From NCBI GenBank assembly GCA_027623325.1, contig JAQBXY010000016.1, forward strand, positions 1 to 64,000: a DNA stretch of 64,000 nucleotides, read 5' to 3'. The notes beneath the pieces are model-generated. The model was not told the DNA's origin and ran no database searches. It was given only the letters and a program-made list of their open reading frames with translations. This DNA is from Gemmatimonadota bacterium. Lineage in GTDB: Bacteria; Gemmatimonadota; Gemmatimonadetes; Longimicrobiales; Gaopeijiaceae. A program made the position numbers and the translations under genes. This document shows positions 10,204 through 19,763 of the stretch, in pieces; position 1 is the stretch's first letter, and each line of letters opens with the position of its first letter.

Positions 10204-11196
10204 ATGTCCTCACATCCCTCCTCAGCGTCAGCCTCACCGTTCCGCCTCGCTCTTCTAGGCGTACTTCTCATGGCGTGCACGGGCGAATGGCCCGCCCCGA
10301 TTGAAGTCGACCTGGCTCAACTCACCACGGATCACGATGAGTGGCGAGAGTGGCGTCGCTCCCGACTCGTGACGCCGCCTGGGGGAGCCGTCCTGTGGGT
10401 CGGCCTTCACGATCTGGGAGAGGGGCGGACCGCGTTCGGGTCCGATCCCACGCTTCCCATCGTCCTCTCGGCCCTCGACTCGCCGCCCCACGCGGGCACG
10501 CTACTTCGGAACGGATCGGGCATCGTCCTCGAACCCGCGGAGGGTTCCCCGCTGCGTCGCGACGACGGTTCGCCCATCGTGGAGGCGATCGCCCTCGGAA
10601 ACGACCGGGAGGGTGAATTTGTCCAGTTCGCGATCGGTTCGCTCGGAATGCGGATCCATGCCGAGCGGGGGTCCGATCGACTTTGGCTCCGGGTATGGGA
10701 CGAGGACCTACCGAACCGCGAGTCGTTTCGCCTACCGGCGTTCTATCCGGTTGATGCGGCGTGGATCCTGCCGGCGCGGTTCGACGCGTACGAAGAGGTG
10801 AAGGTCATGTCGGTCCCCGACGTTACCGGCGGCTTCATCGACTACCAGGCCCGCGGAGAACTCGTGTTCCGGAAGGACGGCAAGGAACAGAGGCTGATCG
10901 CCACAGCCGGAGAAACCAGTTCGGCCTTCTTCGTCATGATGTGGGACTCAACGGCTGTCACGGAGACCTATCAGGGGGGCCGCTATCTGAGCGTCCCCTT
11001 TCCGGACGAGAGCGGCTGGACCTCGATCGATTTCAATAGGACCTACAACGCGCCCTGTGTGTTTACGGCCTTCTCCGTGTGCGGGCTACCGCCGAGGGAC
11101 AACTGGCTCGACATGGCGGTGACCGCGGGGGAAAAACGCCCCGACAAGCCGGCTACCCTGATCGAGCTCCGCGGGGAGAGAGCCGTCGACCGTTAG
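10204..11196 (+). CDS. DUF1684 lipoprotein
   Basis: Member of the DUF1684 family, function unknown. The ATG giving MSSHPSS starts a lipoprotein signal with lipobox LMAC (Cys25), so the protein should be membrane-anchored outside the cytoplasm. The family hallmark is near the C-terminus: GGRYLSVPF, then DFNRTYNAPCVFTAFSVC, GLPPRDN and AGEK. The 330-residue length is within the family range. An upstream in-frame ATG at 10162 would put extra residues before the signal and overlaps the hairpin region. The gene stands alone between the hairpins and the mgtE-type gene. Confidence 0.85.
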   Translation: MSSHPSSASASPFRLALLGVLLMACTGEWPAPIEVDLAQLTTDHDEWREWRRSRLVTPPGGAVLWVGLHDLGEGRTAFGSDPTLPIVLSALDSPPHAGTLLRNGSGIVLEPAEGSPLRRDDGSPIVEAIALGNDREGEFVQFAIGSLGMRIHAERGSDRLWLRVWDEDLPNRESFRLPAFYPVDAAWILPARFDAYEEVKVMSVPDVTGGFIDYQARGELVFRKDGKEQRLIATAGETSSAFFVMMWDSTAVTETYQGGRYLSVPFPDESGWTSIDFNRTYNAPCVFTAFSVCGLPPRDNWLDMAVTAGEKRPDKPATLIELRGERAVDR

Positions 11197-11298
11197 GCGG
11201 CCGCGCTCAAACCACTGGCGCGTTGCCCATGCACCTGTTGAACTTCCAGCCTAGGAACGCGGCCCAACCTGACTGCGCTCTTCCCTCTGGAGGTCACC

Positions 11299-12543
11299 GT
11301 GGACACAGCCTCGACGAGTAACTCAGCCACCCTGGCCGTCGCACCACCGACACCGGAGCAGATCGCGGACGATTTGTCCCGGCTGGACTCCGTCGAGGCT
11401 GGACGAACGCTCGGCACGCTTGACGATGAGTTGGTGATCGAGGTGCTTCGCCGAATGAATCCGGCCATGGTCGCGGATATCATCCCTGAGATGGGTGATG
11501 AACAGCGTCGTCGCCTGGTCGCGACGGGACCGCAGGCGGTGACGCGGCAGTGGGCGCTCAACATGGCCTACCCGGAGGATTCGATCGGGCGGCTGATGGA
11601 GCCGCCGACGGCCGTCTTCCGGCCGGACCAGACGGTGGCTGAGGTGACGGCCCGAGTCAGGCTGCTCGTGACGAAGATCTTCATCACGTACTGCTTCGTC
11701 ACCGACGAAGAGGGGCGTCTGATCGGGATCGTCACGATGCGGGACCTTTTGGTCTCGGACCCCGAAGCAGTTATCGGCGACGTGATGCTGAAGGACCCCT
11801 TTTCACTTAGTGCGGACGCAGAGTTGAAGGACGCCATGAAGCTCGTGGTGCGCAGACACTTTCCTGTGTACCCGGTCTGCGAGGATGGTGGCCTGCTGGT
11901 TGGGTTGGTCCGCGGCCAGGCGATGTTCGAGGAACACACGTTCGAGGTTACGGCTCAGCCTGGACAGATGGTCGGTGTCGACAAGGAAGAGCGGTTGACG
12001 ACGCCGGTGCGCCGGAGTCTGAAGCTCCGCCATCCTTGGCTCCAGCTGAACCTTCTGACCGCGTTCGTGGCTGCGGCGGTCGTCGCCGTGTTTCAAGACA
12101 CACTCGACCAGATGGTCATCCTCGCGCTGTTCCTCCCGGTGCTTGCCGGCCAGTCCGGAAACACCGGATGCCAGGCGCTCGCGGTAACACTGCGCGGGCT
12201 GACGCTGGGAGAAGTAAAGGACGGGGACGAGAAGGCCCTCGTGGCCAAGGAGGCACAGCTCGGACTGGCCAACGGCGCTTTGGTTGGCGTCACTGCCGGT
12301 TTAGGCATGTATCTGGTCGCCACCGCACAGGGTCAGCCTGCTGCCCTCACGCTGGCGGCGATCGTGTTCGTGGCCATGATCGGAAGCTGCGTGATCAGCG
12401 GGCTCGCTGGGGCGTTCATTCCTCTGACTCTTCGCCGTGTGGGCGCGGATCCGGCGACGGCGTCGAGCATCTTTTTGACCACGGCGACCGATGTGGCGAG
12501 CATGGGGCTGTTCCTCGGGCTCGCGACCATGGCGCTGACCTAA
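11299..12543 (+). CDS. mgtE: MgtE-type magnesium transporter
   Basis: Predicted Mg2+ channel/transporter of the MgtE/SLC41 family. An N-terminal helical regulatory domain (residues about 18-95) is followed by a CBS pair (about 100-215, with IVTMRDLLV and MLKDPFSL). The membrane domain begins near 250 (HPWLQLNLLTAF). The pore motif reads PVLAGQSGNTGCQA where many MgtEs have PxxAGMGGNAGTQ, and DPATASSIFLTTATD is near the last helix. At 414 residues the N domain is short. The GTG start has CTGGAGGT upstream. The 100-nt leader is too short for an M-box. Ends 39 nt from convergent nadE. Confidence 0.88.
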   Translation: MDTASTSNSATLAVAPPTPEQIADDLSRLDSVEAGRTLGTLDDELVIEVLRRMNPAMVADIIPEMGDEQRRRLVATGPQAVTRQWALNMAYPEDSIGRLMEPPTAVFRPDQTVAEVTARVRLLVTKIFITYCFVTDEEGRLIGIVTMRDLLVSDPEAVIGDVMLKDPFSLSADAELKDAMKLVVRRHFPVYPVCEDGGLLVGLVRGQAMFEEHTFEVTAQPGQMVGVDKEERLTTPVRRSLKLRHPWLQLNLLTAFVAAAVVAVFQDTLDQMVILALFLPVLAGQSGNTGCQALAVTLRGLTLGEVKDGDEKALVAKEAQLGLANGALVGVTAGLGMYLVATAQGQPAALTLAAIVFVAMIGSCVISGLAGAFIPLTLRRVGADPATASSIFLTTATDVASMGLFLGLATMALT

Positions 12544-12582
12544 GCTCGACAGGCGTTCTTCCTTAGTCGGACCCGCTCGGCT

Positions 12583-14382
12583 CTAGTAGTCCACCGGTCG
12601 TAGGTAGAATTCTCCGATCGCGCTCGAGGACAGGACCGCGACCGTGGGCAACTCTCGCTTCCAATGCGTGGAATTCAGCCGACGCCAGACGACGTCGACG
12701 TCCGCCGGGTCGAATCCCATGCGGCTGAGCTCCTCGACCCGAAAGCCACGCACGAGACAGTGCAGAATCGGGTCTGCGTCGTGGTATGAGATTCCGAGTT
12801 CGTCCTCGTCGTTCACGCCTTTGACGAGATCGGCCGTCGCCGGCTTGTCCACGATCGCGTCGGGGACGCCAAGGTGCCGGGCCAAGGCCCACACCTGTGT
12901 CTTGAAGAGGTCGCCGAGGGGGTTGATGGGTGGCGAGTCGTCGGCGTGCCAAGTGAAGTATCCGAGAAGTCGCTCGCTCTTGTTCCCGGTGCCGAGCGGG
13001 AGCGCATGAAGCTTCGCCGACTGGTCGAAGAGTATCACGGCACGAAGCCGCGCCATCAGGTTGCCTTTTCTCAGGGGCGAGATCTCGGGTTCGTACCGGT
13101 CGACGTAGTCGTCGATGGGGCCCGAAATCTCCAAAGTGTGAACGTGAGCCCCCGAGGCTTGGAGCACGAGCGCCGCGTGTTCCAGACTCTCTGCACTCGA
13201 GGTGCGGTACGGAAGCCGAAAGCCGTGGACGTTCTCGGGCCCCAGCGCCCTGCACGCGAGGAAGAGGGATACAGCGGAATCGACTCCTCCGGATACACCG
13301 ATCACGACCTTCTCGAAGGCCCGCCGCCGCCGCACCTCCTCCCGAATGAACTCGACAAGGGTTTGTTCGACGAGAGCCAGGTCGAGGTCCATGAGCGCGG
13401 GATCGCGATGAGCCCCATCATCCCCCGGGGCGTCGCCTCGACCGGCGAATACCGGACTGACTTCATGGGCGGAGCCGCCATTCGGACCGCCGCCGGCCGC
13501 ACGTCCCTCGCGGGCCAGCTTCAGGGACCGCTCCAGATGAGGGAGCATCTGTTCCAGATCCGAGAGAAGTGGCGTGGCGGCTCGGGTTCGGTCGATGGAT
13601 ACGGCGTCCAACGAAGCGATCGTCACTGCCTCCTCAAGAAGCGGTCCCCGGGCGAGAATCTTCCCGGCGGGATCCACCGCGATGGAACCTCCCGGGAAGA
13701 GTTTGCCGCCCTCGGACCCGGCGAGTTGCGCGACCACCACAAAAACGCCGTGTTCGTTCGCTATGGCGGGTGCGAGCCGGTCCCACCGCTCGAGGTTGAG
13801 CGGGCGCCCTCCCTCTGAAGGGGTGAAGTCGCGCGCGGGAGATGCGCTCACGACCAGGATCAACTCGGCACCACCCACAGCGAGAACGGTCGCGGGCAGC
13901 GAATGCCACGCTTCCTCACAGATCAGCATGCCCATTCGGCCGAAGCGAGTGTCGAACGCGCGCACATCGGTGCCCGGCTCAACGAAACGAGACTCATCGA
14001 AGACGCCGTATGTGGGCAGGAACATCTTCCGGTGGACGTGCCGCACGACCCAGGCGCCCTCGACGGGTTCCAAGTACGCTGCGCTGTTGTAAAGGCGTCT
14101 CCGCCAGCGCTCATAGAAGCCAACGCAGACGTCGGGGACACCTTCCGGCGGGTCCCCCAGAGCCTCGATCAGTTGTTCCACGGTGAGCGCGGCTTCCGAC
14201 ACCCCACCTTCGAGGAAATAGCCGGACAGGCTCGCCTCGGGAAAGACGATGACGTCCGTGTCCGAGACGGATCGTTCTACGAAGCCCTTGATGCGGTCGA
14301 TGTTGCCCCGCACGTCACCCTTCGAGGGCTTGAATTGAACGAGTGCCACTCGCAGCGGAGCCCTCGCCGGATCTTGATTCAT
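12583..14382 (-). CDS. nadE: Glutamine-dependent NAD+ synthetase
   Basis: Last step of NAD+ synthesis: deamido-NAD+ plus ATP and ammonia taken from glutamine. The N-terminal nitrilase-fold glutaminase has the triad Glu49 (FPEASLSGY), Lys119 (HRKMFLPTYGVFDE) and Cys155 (LICEEAWHS). After a Gly/Asp-rich linker, the synthetase domain has the PP-loop motif GVSGGVDSA, then LPLGTGNKSE and KTQVWALARHLGVP. The length (599 residues) suits the two-domain type. A GTG three codons upstream is an alternative start. Divergent from the S41 protease gene, with a 191-nt shared intergenic region. Confidence 0.95.
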   Translation of the reverse strand: MNQDPARAPLRVALVQFKPSKGDVRGNIDRIKGFVERSVSDTDVIVFPEASLSGYFLEGGVSEAALTVEQLIEALGDPPEGVPDVCVGFYERWRRRLYNSAAYLEPVEGAWVVRHVHRKMFLPTYGVFDESRFVEPGTDVRAFDTRFGRMGMLICEEAWHSLPATVLAVGGAELILVVSASPARDFTPSEGGRPLNLERWDRLAPAIANEHGVFVVVAQLAGSEGGKLFPGGSIAVDPAGKILARGPLLEEAVTIASLDAVSIDRTRAATPLLSDLEQMLPHLERSLKLAREGRAAGGGPNGGSAHEVSPVFAGRGDAPGDDGAHRDPALMDLDLALVEQTLVEFIREEVRRRRAFEKVVIGVSGGVDSAVSLFLACRALGPENVHGFRLPYRTSSAESLEHAALVLQASGAHVHTLEISGPIDDYVDRYEPEISPLRKGNLMARLRAVILFDQSAKLHALPLGTGNKSERLLGYFTWHADDSPPINPLGDLFKTQVWALARHLGVPDAIVDKPATADLVKGVNDEDELGISYHDADPILHCLVRGFRVEELSRMGFDPADVDVVWRRLNSTHWKRELPTVAVLSSSAIGEFYLRPVDY

Positions 14383-14425
14383 GGACCGCACCGTCGTATC
14401 GGTCTAGTGTGTCCTACGAACTCGA

Positions 14426-14455
14426 TTGTCGTAGCACTCCACGGAAACATATCCT
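14426..14455 (+). promoter_or_regulatory. Candidate promoter for the S41 protease gene
   Basis: TTGTCG (14426-14431) and TATCCT (14450-14455) are spaced 18 nt apart in the divergent nadE/protease gap, 118 nt before the ATG. Each box matches 4 of 6 consensus bases. I see nothing else firm in this 191-nt gap. Confidence 0.3.
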
Positions 14456-14573
14456 TTCCTGAACGGCGATGCAGGCTGGTGCGATGCTGCTCGACGTCCC
14501 GCTGCGCGGAACGAGCGTGTCTTCGCAGGGGTTACATGGCTGACCTCCTTCCATCGACGCACAAGGGCGCCGC

Positions 14574-16169
14574 ATGACAAAGAGTTCCATAGCAATCGTG
14601 GCCGCGTCGTTCGTACTGTTCGCGCCTGGCCTTCGGGCCCAGACCATGACGGGGGCGACTCCCCCGCCACCCGAGGTGGACGTGCTGGCGAGTGCGGTCA
14701 GCGCGATCTCACGGATGCATATGGATGCCTTCAGCGATTCCACGCTGTGGGAGGCCGCGATCGACGGGCTCATCGGTGCATTGAACGATCCTTACGCCGA
14801 GCTCTTCACCCCTGTAGAGGCGGAGGCGTGGGAGGAGGACACCACCGGGAATTACTCCGGTATCGGTCTGCAGATCACGCTCCTGAACGATGAGATCACC
14901 GTTACCGCAGTGTTCCGGGGATTCCCCGCGAACGAGCATGGGATCTCGGTCGGTGACGTCATCGTTGGTGTGAACCAACACGACGCGTCCGAATGGGGAA
15001 CCGGCATGGCGGCCGACTCGATCCGTGGGCCCGTCGGGACCGATGTCTTGGTGAAGATCAAGCGCGTGGGGTACGAGCAGCCGATCGGCTTCGAGATCAC
15101 GCGAGCCGAAGTCCATGTGCCAGCCGTGAACTATGGGGTGCTCGAGAGCGACATCGGGTATGTCATCATGGACCGTGTGGCCCGGAACGCTGCACGCGAG
15201 ATGAGCGACGCGCTGGGCGAACTTGGAAGCCGAAAGGGTCTGATTCTCGACCTCCGTCGAAATCCAGGCGGGTTCCTCGACGAGTCGCTCATGCTGGCGG
15301 ACCTCTTCCTGAAACCCGGCTCGACACTCGCGAGCACGGTGCAAAGGACTCCGGGAGGAAGCGCGGAAGCACCGGAAGTCGACTCTTTCCAAGATCGCTG
15401 GCCGCAACTCGTGCCCAATCTGCCGATCGTGATCTTGGTCGACGAGTTCACCGCCTCCGGCGCCGAGATCCTCGCGGGGGCCCTCCAGGACTACGATCGA
15501 GCGATCATCCTTGGGCAACGCACCTTCGGAAAGGGTGTGGTGCAGACGGTCATGAATCTCCCGTACGGTCGCCGGCTGCGCTTCACGACAGGCTCGTGGA
15601 TGACGCCACTCGGGCGCTCGCTTCAGCGCGCCCGCGACCGGCAGATGATGCCCTTTCCCGAAGACGTGGACACACTGCCGACGATCACGACCGCACAGGG
15701 TCGGGCGCTGGTCAACGGCGGAGGGATCTTCCCCGATCTCGTGATTCGCGACGACACGCTTCGGACTGCGGAGCAGGACTTTCTCCGGGTGGCTACCGAG
15801 GCCGAGTTCCCGCTCGGACTTCGCATTGCCGAGTTCGGCTTTGAAGTTGCGGCGGTGCGACGTGAGGCCGGTGCCGCCGCGAGTGTCACCGCGAGCGAAT
15901 TCGACAACTTCGTCACCGACCTCGTGGCCGAGGGCCTGAACGCCGAATGGGTCGTGGATCCTGTCGTTCGTGACTACCTGTTGTGGAGAGGCAAGATGGC
16001 CGTCGCACAACGGATGAACGACATTGGCGCGGAGGCGGACTTCCGGACCGAGCGGGACCCCGTACTGACTGAGGCGATCCGGCTGCTACAAGCTGCGTCG
16101 TCGCAAGCCGATCTGTTTCAGGCCGTCGATTCGAGACCGACTCCTGCGCGAGGCCCGACCGGGGGCTGA
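14574..16169 (+). CDS. Exported S41 C-terminal processing peptidase (CtpA-like)
   Basis: Periplasmic serine protease of the tail-specific CtpA/Prc family. A Sec signal (residues 1-22, cleavage after LRA) is followed by a helical segment, a PDZ domain (about 95-180, YSGIGLQITLLND to GPVGTDVLVKIKR) and the S41 core. The nucleophile is Ser295 (DEFTASGAEILAGAL) and the general base Lys320 (GQRTFGKGVVQ), the usual 25-residue spacing. GYVIMDRV and LILDLRRNPGGFLDE are further core motifs. The C-terminal 120 residues are an extra helical region. Convergent with xerD, 9 nt apart. Confidence 0.92.
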   Translation: MTKSSIAIVAASFVLFAPGLRAQTMTGATPPPPEVDVLASAVSAISRMHMDAFSDSTLWEAAIDGLIGALNDPYAELFTPVEAEAWEEDTTGNYSGIGLQITLLNDEITVTAVFRGFPANEHGISVGDVIVGVNQHDASEWGTGMAADSIRGPVGTDVLVKIKRVGYEQPIGFEITRAEVHVPAVNYGVLESDIGYVIMDRVARNAAREMSDALGELGSRKGLILDLRRNPGGFLDESLMLADLFLKPGSTLASTVQRTPGGSAEAPEVDSFQDRWPQLVPNLPIVILVDEFTASGAEILAGALQDYDRAIILGQRTFGKGVVQTVMNLPYGRRLRFTTGSWMTPLGRSLQRARDRQMMPFPEDVDTLPTITTAQGRALVNGGGIFPDLVIRDDTLRTAEQDFLRVATEAEFPLGLRIAEFGFEVAAVRREAGAAASVTASEFDNFVTDLVAEGLNAEWVVDPVVRDYLLWRGKMAVAQRMNDIGAEADFRTERDPVLTEAIRLLQAASSQADLFQAVDSRPTPARGPTGG

Positions 16170-16178
16170 ATCAAGACA

Positions 16179-17078
16179 TCAGCTTCGAGGGTGATACTTG
16201 CGATGTATGTTGCGCAGATAGGCCCGATCGAGGTGCGTATAGATCTGGGTCGTTGAGATGTCTGCATGACCCAATAGTTCCTGTACTGCTGCGAGGTCCG
16301 CGCCGCCTTCCACGAGATGCGTCGCGAAGGTATGCCGCAGTGTGTGCGGGGACACGTCCCGATCGATTCCGCACCGTTTCGCCGCGTCGCGTACGATGGC
16401 CCAGATCGACTCTCGCCGAATCGGGCGGCCGCGCGCGTTGAGGAACGTTCTGCCGCGTCCCCGGCCACGGTCGAGGGCGGGCCTCACGTCTCGGAGGTAG
16501 CGGCCGAGAGCCCGGAGTGCCGGCCCTCCGATGGGTACGAGTCGCTCCTTCGCACCCTTGCCGAAGACGACGGCGAATCCGTCCTCGAGGTCGAGAGACG
16601 AGAGGGGGAGTTCCACGAGTTCGGAGACCCGCACGCCGGTCGCGTACAGAAACTCGAGGATCGCCCGGTCTCGCCAGTACGTCGGATGATCCGCATCCGG
16701 CGCGATCAAGAGGCGATCCACCTCGTCCCGTGTGAGGAACTCGGGAAGCCGGCGATCGACCCTGGGAGTGTCGAGCCGATCCGTCGGGTCGTCAGCGATC
16801 ACGCCCTCGGCCAGTAGGAAGCCGAAGTAGGTCCGGAGGGCGGATTGGGCGCGACGGATCGACGTCGCGGCGAGACCGGATTCCTTGAGGTCGAAGACCC
16901 ACGCCCGCAGTGCCGCGACGGTGACTGCGGCCGGGTCGACGATGCCCTGCTCCGTCATGACCGCTACCCAGCGCCGGAGGTCACGTCGGTACGCCGACAC
17001 CGTTCGCACCGAGAGTCCGCGTTCGAAGGTGAGGTAGTCGTGGAACTGCTCCATCCGGAACGCTCGAGGTTCACTCAT
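16179..17078 (-). CDS. xerD: Site-specific tyrosine recombinase XerD
   Basis: Resolves chromosome dimers at dif with XerC. The N-terminal SAM-like DNA-binding domain (about 8-90) precedes the catalytic domain. The catalytic set is Arg150 (GVRVSELVEL), Lys174 (GKGAKERLVP), His245 and Arg248 (HTLRHTFATHL), His271 (LLGHADISTTQIYTH) and Tyr280. At 299 residues it has the standard Xer length and carries no extra domain, which argues against a phage or island integrase. It overlaps dedA by 8 nt and ends the long sucC-to-xerD cluster. Confidence 0.93.
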   Translation of the reverse strand: MSEPRAFRMEQFHDYLTFERGLSVRTVSAYRRDLRRWVAVMTEQGIVDPAAVTVAALRAWVFDLKESGLAATSIRRAQSALRTYFGFLLAEGVIADDPTDRLDTPRVDRRLPEFLTRDEVDRLLIAPDADHPTYWRDRAILEFLYATGVRVSELVELPLSSLDLEDGFAVVFGKGAKERLVPIGGPALRALGRYLRDVRPALDRGRGRGRTFLNARGRPIRRESIWAIVRDAAKRCGIDRDVSPHTLRHTFATHLVEGGADLAAVQELLGHADISTTQIYTHLDRAYLRNIHRKYHPRS

Positions 17079-17682
17079 CGTGATCGTGCCTCGTTCGGTA
17101 CCACCACCTCACGACGAGTAGCCCCACGAGGCCAGCGACGACGCCCACAGTCGTATTGAGTCGATCCACGATGGACCCCAGCCGATCGAGATTACGGCCG
17201 GCAAGAAGCCCGATTTGTACGAGGCCACCGTACCACAGGGCCGAAGCCGTTGCGATCGGGAGGGCAACGCGCGACCAAGGCTGGTGCGTGGCTCCCGCAA
17301 ACACGGGTACGACGGCTCGAACTCCGGGAAGGAAGCGCGACAAGAAGATCGCCGACGTGCCCCAGCGCTCGTAGAAGATGCCCATCCGGCGCATCTGGTG
17401 TGGACGCACCAGGTGCCGTCCCAGGCCACGCTCAAAGAATGCGGGGCCGTGATTATGGCTCAGCCTGAACACGAGGAGCGCTCCCCCGACGTTGGAGAGC
17501 CAGGTAGCGAGAAATACCCAGCGAGCGCTCAATTCGCCTGCGCCGGCGAGGAAGCCTCCCAGCGCGACGAACGTATCGGCGGGTATCGCGGGAAAGACAT
17601 TCTCGACCCCCGCCCCGATACCAAGGACAAGGTACAGAGCGGCCTCGGGGAGGCGGTTCATCCACATGATGAATTCAGCCAC
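17071..17682 (-). CDS. DedA family membrane protein
   Basis: Inner-membrane protein of the DedA/VTT family, whose members act as lipid scramblases or flippases (for example of undecaprenyl phosphate or phosphatidylethanolamine). The signature FPAIPADTFVALGGFLAG comes early. SRFLPGVRAVVPVFAGATH supplies the conserved Arg and the Gly/Pro re-entrant motif. The 203 residues hold about five hydrophobic segments. The substrate cannot be told from sequence. Lies between ispF and xerD, consistent with an envelope role. Confidence 0.88.
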   Translation of the reverse strand: MAEFIMWMNRLPEAALYLVLGIGAGVENVFPAIPADTFVALGGFLAGAGELSARWVFLATWLSNVGGALLVFRLSHNHGPAFFERGLGRHLVRPHQMRRMGIFYERWGTSAIFLSRFLPGVRAVVPVFAGATHQPWSRVALPIATASALWYGGLVQIGLLAGRNLDRLGSIVDRLNTTVGVVAGLVGLLVVRWWYRTRHDHDE

Positions 17683-17705
17683 CTCGGCTCGTCGCTCCTA
17701 TCGCG

Positions 17706-18197
17706 TCACAGGGGAGAGCGTGTCGACCCTGACTCGATGAGAGCCACCGCATGGACGGCGAGGCCTTCTCCTCGGCCGATCCACCCCATCCGCTCATTCG
17801 TTTTACCCTTGATGGAGACCTGCGCGATCGTCAGGCTCATCGCCCCGGCGAGGCGCTCGCGCATGGCCTCGACATGGGGCCCGATCTTGGGCGTCTCGCA
17901 GACGACCGTGATGTCGACGTTGACGACCTCGAAGTCGCGATTGGAGAGGATAGCAGCGGCCTGCCGGAGGAGCTCGATCGAGTCGGCCCCCTTCCACTTC
18001 GCATCCGTCGGCGGGAAGTGACTACCGACGTTGCCCGCGGCGGCGGCGCCAAGAAGAGCATCGATGAGGGCGTGGGCGACGGCGTCGCCGTCCGAGTGTC
18101 CCGAGAGGCCCGCGTGACCCGGGATCAAGACGCCGCCGAGCACTAACTCGCGCTCCGCGTCGAAGCGGTGCGAGTCGTATCCGGTGCCGATGCGCAT
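17706..18197 (-). CDS. ispF: 2-C-methyl-D-erythritol 2,4-cyclodiphosphate synthase
   Basis: MEP-pathway enzyme that cyclises CDP-ME-2-phosphate to MEcPP, releasing CMP. Metal ligands Asp8 and His10 (GYDSHRF) and His42 (SDGDAVAHALIDALLGA) are all present, as are GSHFPP and IKGKTNERMGWIGRGEG. 163 residues, typical for the trimeric enzyme. No ispD is adjacent or fused. It lies 23 nt after fabF and 23 nt before dedA. Confidence 0.96.
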   Translation of the reverse strand: MRIGTGYDSHRFDAERELVLGGVLIPGHAGLSGHSDGDAVAHALIDALLGAAAAGNVGSHFPPTDAKWKGADSIELLRQAAAILSNRDFEVVNVDITVVCETPKIGPHVEAMRERLAGAMSLTIAQVSIKGKTNERMGWIGRGEGLAVHAVALIESGSTRSPL

Positions 18198-18220
18198 GGA
18201 TCTGCCCTACTGGGGCGGTC

Positions 18221-19486
18221 TCAGTCCCACGCGCTCAGCGCGAGGCACACGTTGTGTCCTCCGAAACCGAACGAGTTGCTCAGTGCGATTCCGACGGGGC
18301 GTTCCATCATGCCACCATGGGCGTATTCCAAATCACATGCCGGGTCGGCCGTCGAGAAATTGATCGTCGGCGGAATTTTTCCCGTTCGACAAACCATGAG
18401 CGACACGATCGTCTCGAGCGCACCAGCCGCTCCCAGAAGGTGCCCGGTCATCGACTTCGTCGACCCGACGACGATCTCCCTGGCGCGATCACCCAGAACG
18501 GCCTTGATCGCTTCAGTCTCGACCGCGTCGGCCATGGTGGAGGTTCCGTGCGCATTCACGTAGTCGACGTCCGAGACTTCGATCCCGGCATACCTCATCG
18601 CCATACGCATCGCCTGTTGCGCCCCCAGGCCACTCGGCGGTGGCGCGGTGATATGATGCGCATCAGCGCTCAGCCCGTAACCGACGAGCTCGCCGAGGAT
18701 CGTAGCGCCACGGCCCTCCGCGTGCTCGAGCGACTCCAAGACCACGGCAGCGCCACCTTCTCCCATGACGAACCCGTCGCGGTCTGCGGAGAACGGGCGA
18801 CTTGCCCCTTTTGGGTCATCGTTGCGCGTCGACATGGCCTTCATCGCCGAAAAGCCGGCGAACGTCATCGGAGTAATCGTCGCTTCGGCCCCGCCGGCGA
18901 TCATGAGGTCTGCGTCCCCATGCCGGATGTGACGCGCGGCATCGCCGATGGCATGTGCCGACGACGAACACGCCGATACGGTCGCGTAGTTGGGTCCCTG
19001 AAAGCCCCATCGGATCGAGATGAGGCCGGCTGAAATGTCGGGAATGAACATCGGAATGAAGAAGGGACTCACACGGCTCGGTCCCTTCTCGATCAATTTC
19101 CGATGCTGCTCCTCGAACGTCGCGATTCCGCCGATCCCCGTCCCGAAAATTACGCCGCACCGCTCCGGGTCCAACCCCGCGGGGGCACCGGCGAGGCCGG
19201 CGGAGGCGAGTGCCTGGGCCGAAGACGCCACCGCAAACTGAGAGACCCGGTCGTGTCGCTTTACGTCACGCTTATCCAGGTAGTCGAGCGGATCGAAGTC
19301 TCGGACTTCACAGCCGATTCTGCAGGGGAAGTCGTCGGCATCGAAGGACGTGATCGGCCCCCCACCACTTTTTCCCGCGAGGAGGTTGGTCCACGCAGTG
19401 TCCACATCGTTGCCGACGGGGGAGACCACACCCATGCCGGTAATCACAACGCGGGTTCGTGTACCGGCGTCGTTGGCCATGGGCAT
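18221..19486 (-). CDS. fabF: Beta-ketoacyl-ACP synthase II
   Basis: Elongating condensing enzyme of type II fatty-acid synthesis. The catalytic triad is Cys173 (VSACSSSAHAIGDA), His313 (NAHGTST) and His349 (KSMTGHLLGAAG). The C-terminal NSFGFGGHN is present. 421 residues. Two start codons (ATG at 19486 and 19480) are possible; GAGGT lies about 13 nt before the first. It follows acpP by 16 nt, the common acpP-fabF order. Confidence 0.96.
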   Translation of the reverse strand: MPMANDAGTRTRVVITGMGVVSPVGNDVDTAWTNLLAGKSGGGPITSFDADDFPCRIGCEVRDFDPLDYLDKRDVKRHDRVSQFAVASSAQALASAGLAGAPAGLDPERCGVIFGTGIGGIATFEEQHRKLIEKGPSRVSPFFIPMFIPDISAGLISIRWGFQGPNYATVSACSSSAHAIGDAARHIRHGDADLMIAGGAEATITPMTFAGFSAMKAMSTRNDDPKGASRPFSADRDGFVMGEGGAAVVLESLEHAEGRGATILGELVGYGLSADAHHITAPPPSGLGAQQAMRMAMRYAGIEVSDVDYVNAHGTSTMADAVETEAIKAVLGDRAREIVVGSTKSMTGHLLGAAGALETIVSLMVCRTGKIPPTINFSTADPACDLEYAHGGMMERPVGIALSNSFGFGGHNVCLALSAWD

Positions 19487-19502
19487 GGAGCGACGCTTTA
19501 CC

Positions 19503-19745
19503 TCAGTCCGGTGTGTTTTCTTTCATGTACTTGATTGCGTCCCCGACGGTCCGCATCTGCTCTGCATCCTCGTCGGGGATGTCGATGCCGAATTCCTCTT
19601 CGAACGCCATGACCAGCTCGACCGTGTCGAGTGAGTCCGCGCCGAGATCCTCCACGAACGACGCGTCGTCGGTCACCTTTTCGGCTTCGACGCCCAGTTC
19701 GTTGATGATGATCTCACGGACCCTCGCCTCGGTGGGCTCACTCAT
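19503..19745 (-). CDS. acpP: Acyl carrier protein
   Basis: Carries acyl chains on a 4'-phosphopantetheine attached to Ser38 in the DSL motif ([22 protein letters not shown]). The 80-residue acidic protein starting MSEPTEAR has a GGGAGAGG Shine-Dalgarno just upstream; a longer frame starting 27 nt earlier is unlikely. It lies between fabG and fabF, but a terminator-like hairpin separates it from fabG, so its expression may be set apart from that of the upstream genes. Confidence 0.97.
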   Translation of the reverse strand: MSEPTEARVREIIINELGVEAEKVTDDASFVEDLGADSLDTVELVMAFEEEFGIDIPDEDAEQMRTVGDAIKYMKENTPD

Positions 19746-19763
19746 TGTCCTCTCCCTTGCTTG

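Noticed and set aside
11197-11298. M-box (Mg2+ riboswitch) upstream of the mgtE-type gene
   Set aside because: The gap is only about 100 nt and I could not draw the conserved M-box helices.
14470-14544. Short 24-codon open frame upstream of the S41 protease gene
   Set aside because: No ribosome site and no coding signal beyond chance.
14709-16010. 433-codon open frame on the minus strand opposite the S41 protease
   Set aside because: The sense strand has signal peptide, PDZ and catalytic Ser/Lys; the antisense frame has no motif.
16179-17078. Tyrosine recombinase as a sign of an integrated element
   Set aside because: Length and motifs are those of housekeeping XerD, it overlaps dedA in a core-gene cluster, and no att-like repeats, cargo or tRNA lie nearby.
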